A stretch of 7,457 nt of DNA, from positions 1-7,457 of the forward strand of contig CAJXPH010000128.1 in assembly GCA_913057765.1 (NCBI GenBank), in the 5' to 3' direction. The notes beneath the pieces are model-generated. The model had not been told where the DNA came from, made no database searches, and worked only from the letters and a program-made list of their open reading frames with translations. The translations under genes were made by a program, and so were the position numbers. The DNA comes from an uncultured Campylobacteraceae bacterium. GTDB taxonomy: Bacteria; Campylobacterota; Campylobacteria; Campylobacterales; Arcobacteraceae. Positions 1 through 7,408 of the stretch are shown here, piece by piece (position 1 is the first letter of the stretch; each line of letters begins with the position of its first letter).

Positions 1-49
1 ACGAGATCCTCTCTGGTCTCGTGGGCTCGGAGATGTGTATAAGAGACAG
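1..49 (+). other. Nextera i7/Read 2 sequencing adapter (artefact)
   Basis: This is not genomic DNA. Bases 1-7 match the end of the Illumina P7 primer (ACGAGAT). Bases 8-15 (CCTCTCTG) match the adapter-strand form of Nextera index N708. Bases 16-49 match the Nextera Read 2 transposase adapter, ending in the 19-bp Tn5 mosaic end AGATGTGTATAAGAGACAG at 31-49. Genomic sequence begins at about base 50. The match is exact and from established knowledge of the kit sequence. Confidence 0.98.
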
Positions 50-50
50 A

Positions 51-143
51 AATGAAGCTTCTTTAATCTTAGCAGAGTATGAAAAATCGCTTGCATTAGC
101 AAAATTAAATCTTTCAATTGGAAAAAGTTTAAAAGAAATATAA
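51..143 (+). CDS. TolC-family outer membrane efflux protein, C-terminal fragment (5' truncated)
   Basis: An open frame runs from the adapter junction to a TAA at 141-143 and gives 30 residues ending in LNLSIGKSLKEI. The pattern is an amphipathic helix with regular Ala/Leu, a Tyr, then LNL-x-x-x-x-G near the end. It resembles the last helix of TolC-type outer-membrane channels, whose C-termini often read AxxxLxxAxxxLxxxxG. The position directly before a periplasmic adaptor and an RND permease is what is expected of the channel gene of a tripartite pump, which would let substrate exit through the outer membrane. The rest of the gene is beyond the left end. The identification rests on a short match plus context, so the family is likely but not proven. 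Confidence 0.66.
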   Translation, partial: NEASLILAEYEKSLALAKLNLSIGKSLKEI

Positions 144-146
144 AGG
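142..146 (+). promoter_or_regulatory. Ribosome binding site of the adaptor gene
   Basis: AAAGG overlaps the stop codon of the upstream TolC-like fragment and sits 8 bases before the ATG at 155. This supports the chosen adaptor start and suggests translational coupling with the gene before it. Confidence 0.65.
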
Positions 147-154
147 TAGTTTAA

Positions 155-922
155 ATGAAAAAATATATTTTAAATATAGTAATTATAGTCTCTTCAATTA
201 TAAATTTAAATGCACTTGAATTAAGTGGAACAGTAATATCAGATAATGAAAAAATCATTACGAGCAGATATATGGGCTTTATAAAAAAAGTATATATAAA
301 TGAAGGTGATTTTGTAAAAAAGGGTCAACTTTTATATGAAATAGATTCATCAACTATTGATAACAAAAAACATGAAGCGCAATTAAACCTACAAATTCAA
401 CAAAACAATCTTAATGACCTGAAAACAAATTATGCAAGATACAAAAGATTATATGCAAAAGATCTAGTTCCTAAATATGAGGTAGAGCAATTAGAATTAA
501 AATTAAAAAATATAAAAAATATGATTTCTATTGCAAATGCAAAAGTAAAAGAAGTAAATTACCAATATAGATATTTGAAAATTGTGGCACCTAATAATGG
601 TCTTATCATTAAAAAAAGTATCAAAAGTGGAGAAATGGCAATACCTTCAATCCCTGCAATTATACTTTCAGACTTGAATAGTTTAAAAATTAAAACAAAT
701 GTATCTGAGAGTAATTTAGGAAAAATTAAAATAGGTCAGAATGCAAAAATCACAATTGAATCTATTGGATTAGAAACAAAGGGAAAGGTAGCATCAATTA
801 TTCCCAATGTAGAAAATATGACACACTCTTTTATATTAAAACTATCTTTTGATACTCAAGATAAAAAAATATACCCAGGAATGTATAGTAAAGTAATTTT
901 AGAAATGGAAACAAATGAATAG
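155..922 (+). CDS. RND efflux periplasmic adaptor subunit (HlyD/AcrA membrane fusion protein), short form
   Basis: This is the periplasmic linker that would join the RND permease to the TolC channel. Residues 1-20 form a signal peptide (MKK, hydrophobic core, NLNA before LELS), with no lipobox Cys. The first lipoyl half is about 36-64 (GFIKKVYINEGDFVKKGQLL, the classic adaptor motif). A helical hairpin covers about 66-135. The second lipoyl half is about 140-170 (YLKIVAPNNGLI...SGEMA), and a beta-barrel covers about 176-250, ending at the usual PGMYSKV motif. At 255 aa it stops right after the barrel and lacks the C-terminal membrane-proximal domain found in typical 350-400 aa adaptors. Its last 8 bases overlap the next gene, so the two are translationally coupled. 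The start is supported by an AAAGG site and the signal peptide. The substrate cannot be told from this subunit. Confidence 0.93.
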   Translation: MKKYILNIVIIVSSIINLNALELSGTVISDNEKIITSRYMGFIKKVYINEGDFVKKGQLLYEIDSSTIDNKKHEAQLNLQIQQNNLNDLKTNYARYKRLYAKDLVPKYEVEQLELKLKNIKNMISIANAKVKEVNYQYRYLKIVAPNNGLIIKKSIKSGEMAIPSIPAIILSDLNSLKIKTNVSESNLGKIKIGQNAKITIESIGLETKGKVASIIPNVENMTHSFILKLSFDTQDKKIYPGMYSKVILEMETNE

Positions 923-2447
923 TCAAGAAAATATTGCAGGAAGGCTTGCAAAGACTTTTATAGACCATCCTTTAACATTTATTTTAAGTATTTTTATTCT
1001 TTCTCTTGGAGTAATATCTTTAGAATTTATGCCTAGAGAGGAAAATCCGCAAATTAAAGTTAGTGGGGGAGCGGTAATTGTTGCACTTCCAGGAGCAAGA
1101 CCTAGTGAGATTAAAAAAGTAATAATTGAGCCCTTAGAGCGAAAGATTAAAGAGATAAAAGGTGTTGAGCATATATTCTCTTATGCAAAAGATTCTGTGG
1201 GTATAGTGCAAGTGCAATACTATATAGGAGAAGATAAAGAGAAATCAAATTTAAAACTATATGATCAAGTTATGAGAAATATGGATTTATTACCAAAAGG
1301 TGCAATGCAACCAATAATAAAAACAATGGATATTGATACAGATATTCCAATTGCAACAATTGCATTTTATACAAAAAATAATCTAACATCACAAACTTCA
1401 GTTTATAATGAAGTAAGTAAAATAGCATATGAAATAAATAAAATAAAAAATGTTGCACTTGTAGATTTAAAAGGCGAGAAAAAAGAACAATATAATATTG
1501 AAGTAAATGCGAGTAAACTATCTGCATATAATTTATCATTAGGGCAAATTGCAAATCAAATAAAAGCATTATCACTTACAACACCAAATATTAATACAAA
1601 CAATCAAACTCAAGAATTAACAATATTAAGTATTAAAAATGCAATTGAATCAAAAAAAGATTTAGAAAACATTATTATTTCATATAATTTTAATACTCCA
1701 ATATATCTAAAAGATATTGCAAAGATTTCTAGAAGTTTTGATATTCAAAATAAAAAAGAAGCACTTCTTTATAAAAAAGATACTTTAGAAAAAGATATTG
1801 AACAATTAACATTAACTATATCAAAATTAAAAGGGACAAACTCCGTCACTATAAATGAAAATATTTTTAAATATATTGATTCAATAAAAAAAGATTTAGA
1901 AAACAAAAATATAAAATTTGTAGTTACAAGAGATGATGGATATACTGCAAACAATGCAGTTAATTCATTGGTTCAAAATCTTCTAATATCTATTGTTATA
2001 ATTGCTATATTACTTATATTCTCACTAGGATTCAAAGAAGCAATGATTGTTTCATTGCTTGTACCTATGATTTTATCTCTAACTCTTTTTATTGGTTTTA
2101 TGATGGATGAAACAATTAATAGAATTACACTTTTTGCATTGATTGTAAGTCTAGGTATGTTAGTAGATGCAGCAATTATTGTAATTGAAAATATAGTTAG
2201 ACATAAAAAAGAAGATAAAAATAATTTGGACATAAAGATAATCTCTATAAATGCTACAAATGAGATAGGCAATGCAACAAATATTGCGACAATAGCTATT
2301 ATTATGACATTTATTCCAATGTTCTTTGTAGGAGGAATGATGGGACAATTTATGCACCCTCTTCCAGTATTCGTACCTATTGCACTTATAGTTTCATTAT
2401 TTGTTGCCTATGTATTTACACCATATTTAGTAAGAAAATTTTTATAA
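915..2447 (+). CDS. RND efflux permease, N-terminal half (TM1-6), AcrB/AcrD/AcrF superfamily
   Basis: This is the first half of an inner-membrane, proton-driven exporter. TM1 is about 19-38, followed by the motif FMPREENPQIKV and GARPSEIKKVIIEPLE, a hallmark of a large AcrB-related clade (PREEDPQI type). The PN1/PN2 porter region covers about 40-345. Five further membrane segments lie at about 353-372, 375-397, 402-425, 452-475 and 482-502. TM4 reads GMLVDAAIIVIENI: D418 matches the first proton-relay Asp of AcrB, but the second Asp (AcrB D408) is Ala419, as in heavy-metal pumps such as CusA. The protein ends at 510 aa, in the cytoplasmic linker after TM6, where a full RND pump of about 1050 aa would continue. 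The remaining half is the next ORF, 8 bases downstream in the -1 frame. The split could be a true two-gene pump or an indel. The substrate is unknown. Confidence 0.92.
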   Translation: MNSQENIAGRLAKTFIDHPLTFILSIFILSLGVISLEFMPREENPQIKVSGGAVIVALPGARPSEIKKVIIEPLERKIKEIKGVEHIFSYAKDSVGIVQVQYYIGEDKEKSNLKLYDQVMRNMDLLPKGAMQPIIKTMDIDTDIPIATIAFYTKNNLTSQTSVYNEVSKIAYEINKIKNVALVDLKGEKKEQYNIEVNASKLSAYNLSLGQIANQIKALSLTTPNINTNNQTQELTILSIKNAIESKKDLENIIISYNFNTPIYLKDIAKISRSFDIQNKKEALLYKKDTLEKDIEQLTLTISKLKGTNSVTINENIFKYIDSIKKDLENKNIKFVVTRDDGYTANNAVNSLVQNLLISIVIIAILLIFSLGFKEAMIVSLLVPMILSLTLFIGFMMDETINRITLFALIVSLGMLVDAAIIVIENIVRHKKEDKNNLDIKIISINATNEIGNATNIATIAIIMTFIPMFFVGGMMGQFMHPLPVFVPIALIVSLFVAYVFTPYLVRKFL

Positions 2448-2450
2448 GGG
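2446..2450 (+). promoter_or_regulatory. Ribosome binding site of the RND C-terminal half
   Basis: AAGGG overlaps the TAA stop (2445-2447) of the N-terminal half and is 5 bases before the ATG at 2456. A usable Shine-Dalgarno site in this exact place favours separate, coupled translation of the second half. In an AT-rich genome it could also arise by chance. Confidence 0.6.
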
Positions 2451-2455
2451 CAAAA

Positions 2456-4114
2456 ATGAAATTAGAAAAATTTATATACTCAATTTTACAAAGTCCTTCT
2501 AAATCTCTGTTAGTTTATGCTATTGCGTTAGGACTATTTATTTTATCGGTAGCTACTTTCCCTAGTGGAATTGTAAAAGCAAAAATGTTACCAAGTAAAG
2601 ATTCAAACACTTTTTCAGTTTATATTGATTTAAAAGATGGTTCATCAACAGAACAAACAAGAGAAGTAGGTTCTTGTATTTCTAAAATCCTAATAAAAAA
2701 AGATCTAGTAACAAATATCTCTGTTTTTATAGGAGAAGGTCAACCTCTAGATTTTGCAGCATTAGTAAAACAAAGTGCATTAAAAGATAAAGAATCTCAA
2801 GCAGAGATTATAGTCAATATAAAAAAAGCTAATAATAGAGATATTTCTAGTTACAACTTTGTTAGTAGCATTAGAGAAGAACTTCAAGAATGTAATAAAT
2901 ATGAAGCAAATATAAAACTTATAGAACTTCCAGCAGGGCCTCCTGTTTTAGCTTCAATTGTGGCAGAAATCTATGGAGGAAATAGTTTTGAAAGTAGACG
3001 TGATTTTGCGAATAAAATTGCAACTGTTCTTAAAAAACAAAAAACTCTTGTTGATATTGATGTAATGGCAGATAAAAAATTTGAAAAATTTGAAATTGTA
3101 TTAAATAATAATAAAATTATAAAATCTGGTGTTTCTTTAGAACAAGTAAAAAATACAATATACATAGCATATAAAGGAATTGAACTTTCTGTTGTAAATG
3201 AAAAAGATTCACAAAGCCAAATTCCTATTTTCTTAAGGTTAGATAATCATAGAGTTTTTAAATCAAATACAAAAAATGACATTTTAAATAAACTTTCATT
3301 GTTGAAGCTTATAAATAAAAATGGTTTTACTATTCCTTTGAGTGAATTAATTGAAGTAAGAAAAGTTATAAAAGAACCTACTTTAACTTCAAAAAACTTA
3401 ACACCAATGATAAATGTAATTGCAGAAACAAATAAAGATAGTCAAATTTATCCTTTACTTGATGTAAGAGAAAAACTTTTAGAAAACTTTTCAAAAGACT
3501 TTGATGTAGTAAAGTCTGATATGTTAAATCTTGAATTTAAAAATACTACAACAAATGAATACTTTAAATTAGTTTGGGATGGAGAATTAAAAGTAACGAT
3601 TGACACATTTATTGACTTAGGTGGAGCATTTATTATTGCACTTGTATTAATCTTCTTTTTAATGGTTATCTATTATAAAAGTTTTGCACTCTCAGGAGGA
3701 ATTGTTCTTGCAAGTTTTATATCAATCATTGGAGTAATATTTGCTCATGTTATTATGGATTTATTTACAAGAGATACTTTTTATTTAACAGCAACATCTC
3801 TTATTGGGTTTATTGGTCTTATTGGTATAAATTCTAGAAACTCTACATTAATCATTGATTTTACGAAACAATTAATTGAAGAAAAAAACTTAACAATAAA
3901 TGAAGCTATTGCAAAAGCAACAGCAACACGTTCTAAGCCAATTATATTAACAGTCCTAACGATGGTATTCGCTTCATCTCTTTTAGCTACTGATGCAGTC
4001 TTTGGAGGCTTAGGAGTTGCACTAATTGGTGGCACACTAATTTCATATATCGTTTCAATGTTTTTTGTGCCTGTAATTATAAAGAATCAAATAAAAAAAA
4101 TACTAAAAAATTAA
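2456..4114 (+). CDS. RND efflux permease, C-terminal half (TM7-12), AcrB/AcrD/AcrF superfamily
   Basis: This is the second half of the exporter. TM7 is about 17-36, then the porter region follows at about 40-380, with family landmarks ELPAGPPVLASIVAEIYGG (158-176) and VWDGELKVT just before TM8. TM8-12 are at about 388-408, 411-436, 443-469, 493-511 and 517-541. TM10 reads GINSRNSTLIIDF, so R461 stands where AcrB has the proton-relay Lys940. Arg here is, from memory, usual for the PREEDPQI clade. The protein would pair with the preceding 510 aa half to make the 12-TM, two-porter protomer (1062 aa in total, a normal RND length). The first residues (MKLEKFIYSILQSPSKSLL) align with the usual pre-TM7 helix, so nothing obvious is missing at the junction. 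It shares the operon with the adaptor and the DsrE-like gene. Confidence 0.92.
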   Translation: MKLEKFIYSILQSPSKSLLVYAIALGLFILSVATFPSGIVKAKMLPSKDSNTFSVYIDLKDGSSTEQTREVGSCISKILIKKDLVTNISVFIGEGQPLDFAALVKQSALKDKESQAEIIVNIKKANNRDISSYNFVSSIREELQECNKYEANIKLIELPAGPPVLASIVAEIYGGNSFESRRDFANKIATVLKKQKTLVDIDVMADKKFEKFEIVLNNNKIIKSGVSLEQVKNTIYIAYKGIELSVVNEKDSQSQIPIFLRLDNHRVFKSNTKNDILNKLSLLKLINKNGFTIPLSELIEVRKVIKEPTLTSKNLTPMINVIAETNKDSQIYPLLDVREKLLENFSKDFDVVKSDMLNLEFKNTTTNEYFKLVWDGELKVTIDTFIDLGGAFIIALVLIFFLMVIYYKSFALSGGIVLASFISIIGVIFAHVIMDLFTRDTFYLTATSLIGFIGLIGINSRNSTLIIDFTKQLIEEKNLTINEAIAKATATRSKPIILTVLTMVFASSLLATDAVFGGLGVALIGGTLISYIVSMFFVPVIIKNQIKKILKN

Positions 4115-4123
4115 TTTTATAAT

Positions 4124-4130
4124 AAAGGGA
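4124..4130 (+). promoter_or_regulatory. Ribosome binding site of the DsrE-like gene
   Basis: AAAGGGA precedes two adjacent ATG codons (4132 and 4135). It ends 1 base before the first and 4 bases before the second, so spacing favours the ATG at 4135 as the real start. The difference is one Met at the head of the signal peptide. Confidence 0.6.
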
Positions 4131-4131
4131 A

Positions 4132-4632
4132 ATGATGAATATATTAAAAAAGGTATTAGCTACAGCTATTTTAGCTTTAGGTCTAACAACAATATCAAAT
4201 GCAAGTGAGATAAATGATTCAGTTGCATTAAATGGTATTAAAGAAACAAAAAGCGTTTTTCTAATTGATTTTACTAATGTTAAAAAAACAGCTTTTTATA
4301 TGAGGATTATTGAAGGGACACATAAGGGTCTACTATCACAAGGAGTTAAGCCAAATATGGTTTTAGTGTTTATTGGAAAGACTGTTAAATACTTAAGTAC
4401 AAAACAAGATGAAGCTTTTGAAATGGAAAATGAAGATGATTTAAATTCCATACAAACTTCAATTAAAAACTTTAAGAAGGTAGGCGTAAGAATGGAAGTT
4501 TGTACAGTAGCAACAAAAGTATTTAATATCGAGAATAATACTATTCCAAAAGAAATGGATTTAGTTGCAGATGGTTTTATTTCTTTAATCGGGTGGCAAA
4601 CTCAAGGACATAAGTTAGTTCCAATCTTTTAA
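4132..4632 (+). CDS. Secreted DsrE-family protein
   Basis: This is a small periplasmic protein of the DsrE/DsrF-like superfamily, whose better-known members carry or transfer sulfur as cysteine persulfides. Residues 1-24 form a signal peptide (MNILKK, Ala/Leu core, ISNA before SEIN). The mature part keeps the family pattern: an early beta strand (SVFLIDF), a second strand (NMVLVFIGKTVKYL), then GVRMEVCTVATKVFNI with the only cysteine, C124, at the place where relatives carry their conserved Cys. The tail IGWQTQGHKLVPIF resembles the 'QQEGYAYIKP' end of COG1416 proteins. It starts 17 bases after the permease and has its own ribosome site, so it is probably the last gene of the efflux operon. 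The exact function is unknown. A sulfur-related role beside the exporter is an inference from family and position. The start may be the second ATG at 4135. Confidence 0.85.
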   Translation: MMNILKKVLATAILALGLTTISNASEINDSVALNGIKETKSVFLIDFTNVKKTAFYMRIIEGTHKGLLSQGVKPNMVLVFIGKTVKYLSTKQDEAFEMENEDDLNSIQTSIKNFKKVGVRMEVCTVATKVFNIENNTIPKEMDLVADGFISLIGWQTQGHKLVPIF

Positions 4633-4636
4633 TTAG

Positions 4637-4676
4637 AAAGATACCTTTTAAGAAGTCTTACTCAAAAGGTATCTTT
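4637..4676. terminator. Bidirectional rho-independent-like terminator between convergent genes
   Basis: A perfect 13-bp inverted repeat is visible: AAAGATACCTTTT (4637-4649) and AAAAGGTATCTTT (4664-4676), with a 14-base loop. It lies 4 bases past the DsrE-like stop. On the + strand the stem ends in UCUUU and continues ACUUU; on the - strand it ends in AUCUUU and continues CUAAUU. T-tracts are thus present both ways, though interrupted. The right arm is inside the kinase coding region, encoding its last residues (KIPF). The stem is AT-rich, so termination strength is uncertain. Confidence 0.75.
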
Positions 4677-7408
4677 ACTTTAAATGTTGCACCGTGTTTA
4701 CTGTTCTCAACACTTAATTTACCATCACAATGTTCATTTATTATGATTCTACTCATATAAAGACCAAGCCCTGTTCCATCTCTGCTCTTTTTTGTGGAAA
4801 AATATGGATCAAATATTTTTTCTAGTATATCTTCTGAAATTCCATTTGCATTGTCACTTATTTCAATAACAGCATATTCATCTTCTAAATATGTCTTAAT
4901 ACTTATTTTTGCATTAACAATTAAATTGTCAACCAGCGCATCTTCAGCATTTTTTATTAAGTTTAAGATTACTTGATTTACTTCCGTAGAAAATATATTT
5001 AAAACCTTATTACACTTAAACTTTGTCTTAAGACTTATACTATTTGACTTCAAAGAATTATTTACAATTGAAATAGAATTTTCAATAATATTTTCTAAAG
5101 TTGTATCTGTTTTATTTTTATCTGTTTTAAAAAAATTCCTAAAGTCGTCTATTGTCATTGATAGATGTTGAGAATAGTCAGAAATAAGATTTATTTCTTT
5201 TTGTAAATCTTTTTTTTCAATCTTATCATCAAGAATCATTCTAATTAATAAGTTATTAGTTGTTGCAGAAATTGCAGTTAAAGGTTGTCTCCACTGATGT
5301 GCAATCATTGAAATCATTTCACCCATTTGAGCAAGTCTACTTTGTTGAATAAGTTGTTTAGTCTTTTCTTCGTTTTTCTTAACTTCTTTTTTAACTTTAT
5401 CTTCTAGATTATGAGTTAAAATACTTAATTCATACTCCATATGTTTTCTTTTTTCTATATTTCTCCAAACTACATGTAATAAAGATTCTTCATCAATATC
5501 AATAGGTGTTAATACTACTTCAAGCCATATTTTTTTATCATCTTTTCTATTATGAAGAAATTCAAAAGTATTCGAACCTTTTTCAATAGCAATATTTATA
5601 TTTTTATGCATATGTACTATAGAATTTAAACCATCTAATTGATTTATAGGAAAAAGATCCTCTTCTTTTAAGTTTATAAACTCTTCTTTATTATCATAAG
5701 ATAGTAATTTAAAAGCAACATTATTACAATCAATAATTTTTTTATTATTTAAACTCATAAGAAAAATTCCATCAGAAGATTCATAATAGATTTTCTCAAA
5801 AAGTTCTTTTTGTTTTGCTAATTGTCGAGATTTTCTCTGAAGTTCAGTTGTTTTAATCTCAATTTCATGATTTGCTTCTTGTAACTTTTTATTGTGTTTA
5901 TTTAAAATATATTGTCTATAAAAAAGTATTAAAAGAATAATTAAAACAATTAACCCTATTTCCCATAGTTTCGAATAATTAACTAAATTTTCAAATTTAA
6001 CTGAAAGCCATCTATTTTTAATATCTTGTGACTCTTTTTTACTAATAGATGCAATACCTTTATTAATTATTGGAATAAGCTCTTCATAATCTTTTCTAAC
6101 CATAATTCTAACATCAAAATCAAATTCAGTTGTACCTGAGATTTTTAAGTTTTTGAAACCATAATTACCAATGATATGAGATAAAACAGGAAGAATATCT
6201 ACAACTGCATAAACATCACCTTTTGACAATAATCTTAATGCTTCAAAATTGTCTTTTACTTCCACAAATTCAATATCGGGATACTTATCTTCTAAAATTT
6301 GATAGGAACTGTAAGACTCTCCTACAGCTACTTTTTTATTATTTAGTGACTTAGTATCTGAAATATACCTTTTATCTAAAGTTGTAGCAATAGCTATTGG
6401 ATAAGAAACATAAGGAATAGAAAAATTTCCATATAAAAGTTTGTCGTCAGTAATTGCAGTAGATAGAGTTAAATCTGCTTCTTTGTTCTTAATTAAATCT
6501 AATACTTCATGAAAAGAATCTACACCTTTACAAGTAGAACTTATTAGTGTTTTTTCTTTTATTAAATTCCAAAAGTCATAAGCTATTCCTCTTAGGTGTC
6601 CAGACTCTTTAACATTAAATGGAGCCCAAGAATTTGTAGTCACACATTTAAGATTATTTTTTATAAGAAATGCTCTCTGTGAACCTGTTAAGTTTATAAT
6701 AGATGATTTATATGATTTATCTTTTGGAGTATAAATACTAATCCATTTATCATGTAATAAATCCCACTCATTATTAGTTAAAGAAGAAAATGCTTTATTT
6801 ACAATAGAATATAAAAGGTTATCTTCTTTTGATATACCAAATCTTAAATCAGTCTTTTTTAAATTGGATAAATTCAACTTATCCAATACTTTCATATTAG
6901 TATATTTACTATTTTTTATAGCTATTTGAGTACTTAATAAATGGCCAAAGATAACATCAACTTCACCAAAAGCAAGAGCATTTAATTTATCTTGAAAACT
7001 ATCATATTCAACAAGCTCAAATATTCCTAAGTTTTTTATTTCCTGTTTATAAAATATATTTTTTGTAATACCTAGTCTTTTCCCTGTTAAAGAGTCTAAT
7101 CCCACATAAGAAGTTAAGTCTTTTCTTGAAAATATCACTAGTGGTACTTCATAATAAGGTTTAGTATAATTAGTAAAAGCTAATCTACTCTCTCTAAATG
7201 AAATAGCATCAATAATATCAACTTTTTTTTCTTTAAATTTTTTAAGATTGACTGGCCACTTATCTATTTCATATTTTATATTTAAACCACTTTTTTGTTT
7301 GATTAATTCTAAAATATCGTATGAATAACCACTAAGTTTGTTATCTTTATACATACTAAAGGGAGGAAAGTCAGGAAGTATTGCAACTTTTACTTCCTTT
7401 GTATTTAT
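4658..7408 (-). CDS. Membrane sensor histidine kinase with two SBP_bac_3 domains and PAS (5' truncated)
   Basis: This sensor would detect a periplasmic ligand and phosphorylate an unseen response regulator. Numbering is from the internal Met at 7354. The first SBP_bac_3 domain runs from before residue 1 to about 209, and a second covers about 224-452. A TM segment is at about 463-484, followed by coiled coil, a PAS domain (about 517-635), a second coiled coil (637-675), HisKA with H686 in MIAHQWRQPL, and HATPase_c with N802 (NLIKNAEDA), D834-x-A-x-G838, the F-box IFDPYFSTK and GTGLGL (860-865). All catalytic boxes are intact. The gene ends without receiver or HPt domains. The tandem flytrap-TM-PAS layout recalls BvgS/EvgS. 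The open frame continues 18 codons upstream of 7354 (VKVAILPDFPPFS is the first SBP strand) into the contig end, so the true start and signal peptide are missing. The ligand is unknown. Confidence 0.94.
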   Translation of the reverse strand: MNTKEVKVAILPDFPPFSMYKDNKLSGYSYDILELIKQKSGLNIKYEIDKWPVNLKKFKEKKVDIIDAISFRESRLAFTNYTKPYYEVPLVIFSRKDLTSYVGLDSLTGKRLGITKNIFYKQEIKNLGIFELVEYDSFQDKLNALAFGEVDVIFGHLLSTQIAIKNSKYTNMKVLDKLNLSNLKKTDLRFGISKEDNLLYSIVNKAFSSLTNNEWDLLHDKWISIYTPKDKSYKSSIINLTGSQRAFLIKNNLKCVTTNSWAPFNVKESGHLRGIAYDFWNLIKEKTLISSTCKGVDSFHEVLDLIKNKEADLTLSTAITDDKLLYGNFSIPYVSYPIAIATTLDKRYISDTKSLNNKKVAVGESYSSYQILEDKYPDIEFVEVKDNFEALRLLSKGDVYAVVDILPVLSHIIGNYGFKNLKISGTTEFDFDVRIMVRKDYEELIPIINKGIASISKKESQDIKNRWLSVKFENLVNYSKLWEIGLIVLIILLILFYRQYILNKHNKKLQEANHEIEIKTTELQRKSRQLAKQKELFEKIYYESSDGIFLMSLNNKKIIDCNNVAFKLLSYDNKEEFINLKEEDLFPINQLDGLNSIVHMHKNINIAIEKGSNTFEFLHNRKDDKKIWLEVVLTPIDIDEESLLHVVWRNIEKRKHMEYELSILTHNLEDKVKKEVKKNEEKTKQLIQQSRLAQMGEMISMIAHQWRQPLTAISATTNNLLIRMILDDKIEKKDLQKEINLISDYSQHLSMTIDDFRNFFKTDKNKTDTTLENIIENSISIVNNSLKSNSISLKTKFKCNKVLNIFSTEVNQVILNLIKNAEDALVDNLIVNAKISIKTYLEDEYAVIEISDNANGISEDILEKIFDPYFSTKKSRDGTGLGLYMSRIIINEHCDGKLSVENSKHGATFKVKIPFE

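Noticed and set aside
1270..2357. Several - strand open frames of 61-101 codons inside the RND N-half
   Set aside because: They lie antisense to a strongly recognisable permease, have low-complexity composition and no family resemblance; they are shadows of AT-rich coding sequence.
2971..4035. - strand open frames of 64 and 84 codons inside the RND C-half
   Set aside because: They are antisense to conserved permease motifs and have no supporting start or domain signal.
4115..4131. Separate promoter for the DsrE-like gene
   Set aside because: The gap is only 17 bases and is filled by the ribosome site; no -10/-35 pair can be supported.
4794..4976. + strand 60-codon open frame within the kinase region
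   Set aside because: It is antisense to the HATPase domain, whose N, G1 and F boxes are intact; it is a shadow frame.
5210..5217. Eight-base homopolymers in coding sequence (also 7223-7230 and 4093-4100) as phase-variable switches
   Set aside because: They encode ordinary Lys-rich stretches, are poly-A/T as expected in such an AT-rich genome, and are short; no poly-G/C tract typical of campylobacterial phase variation is present.
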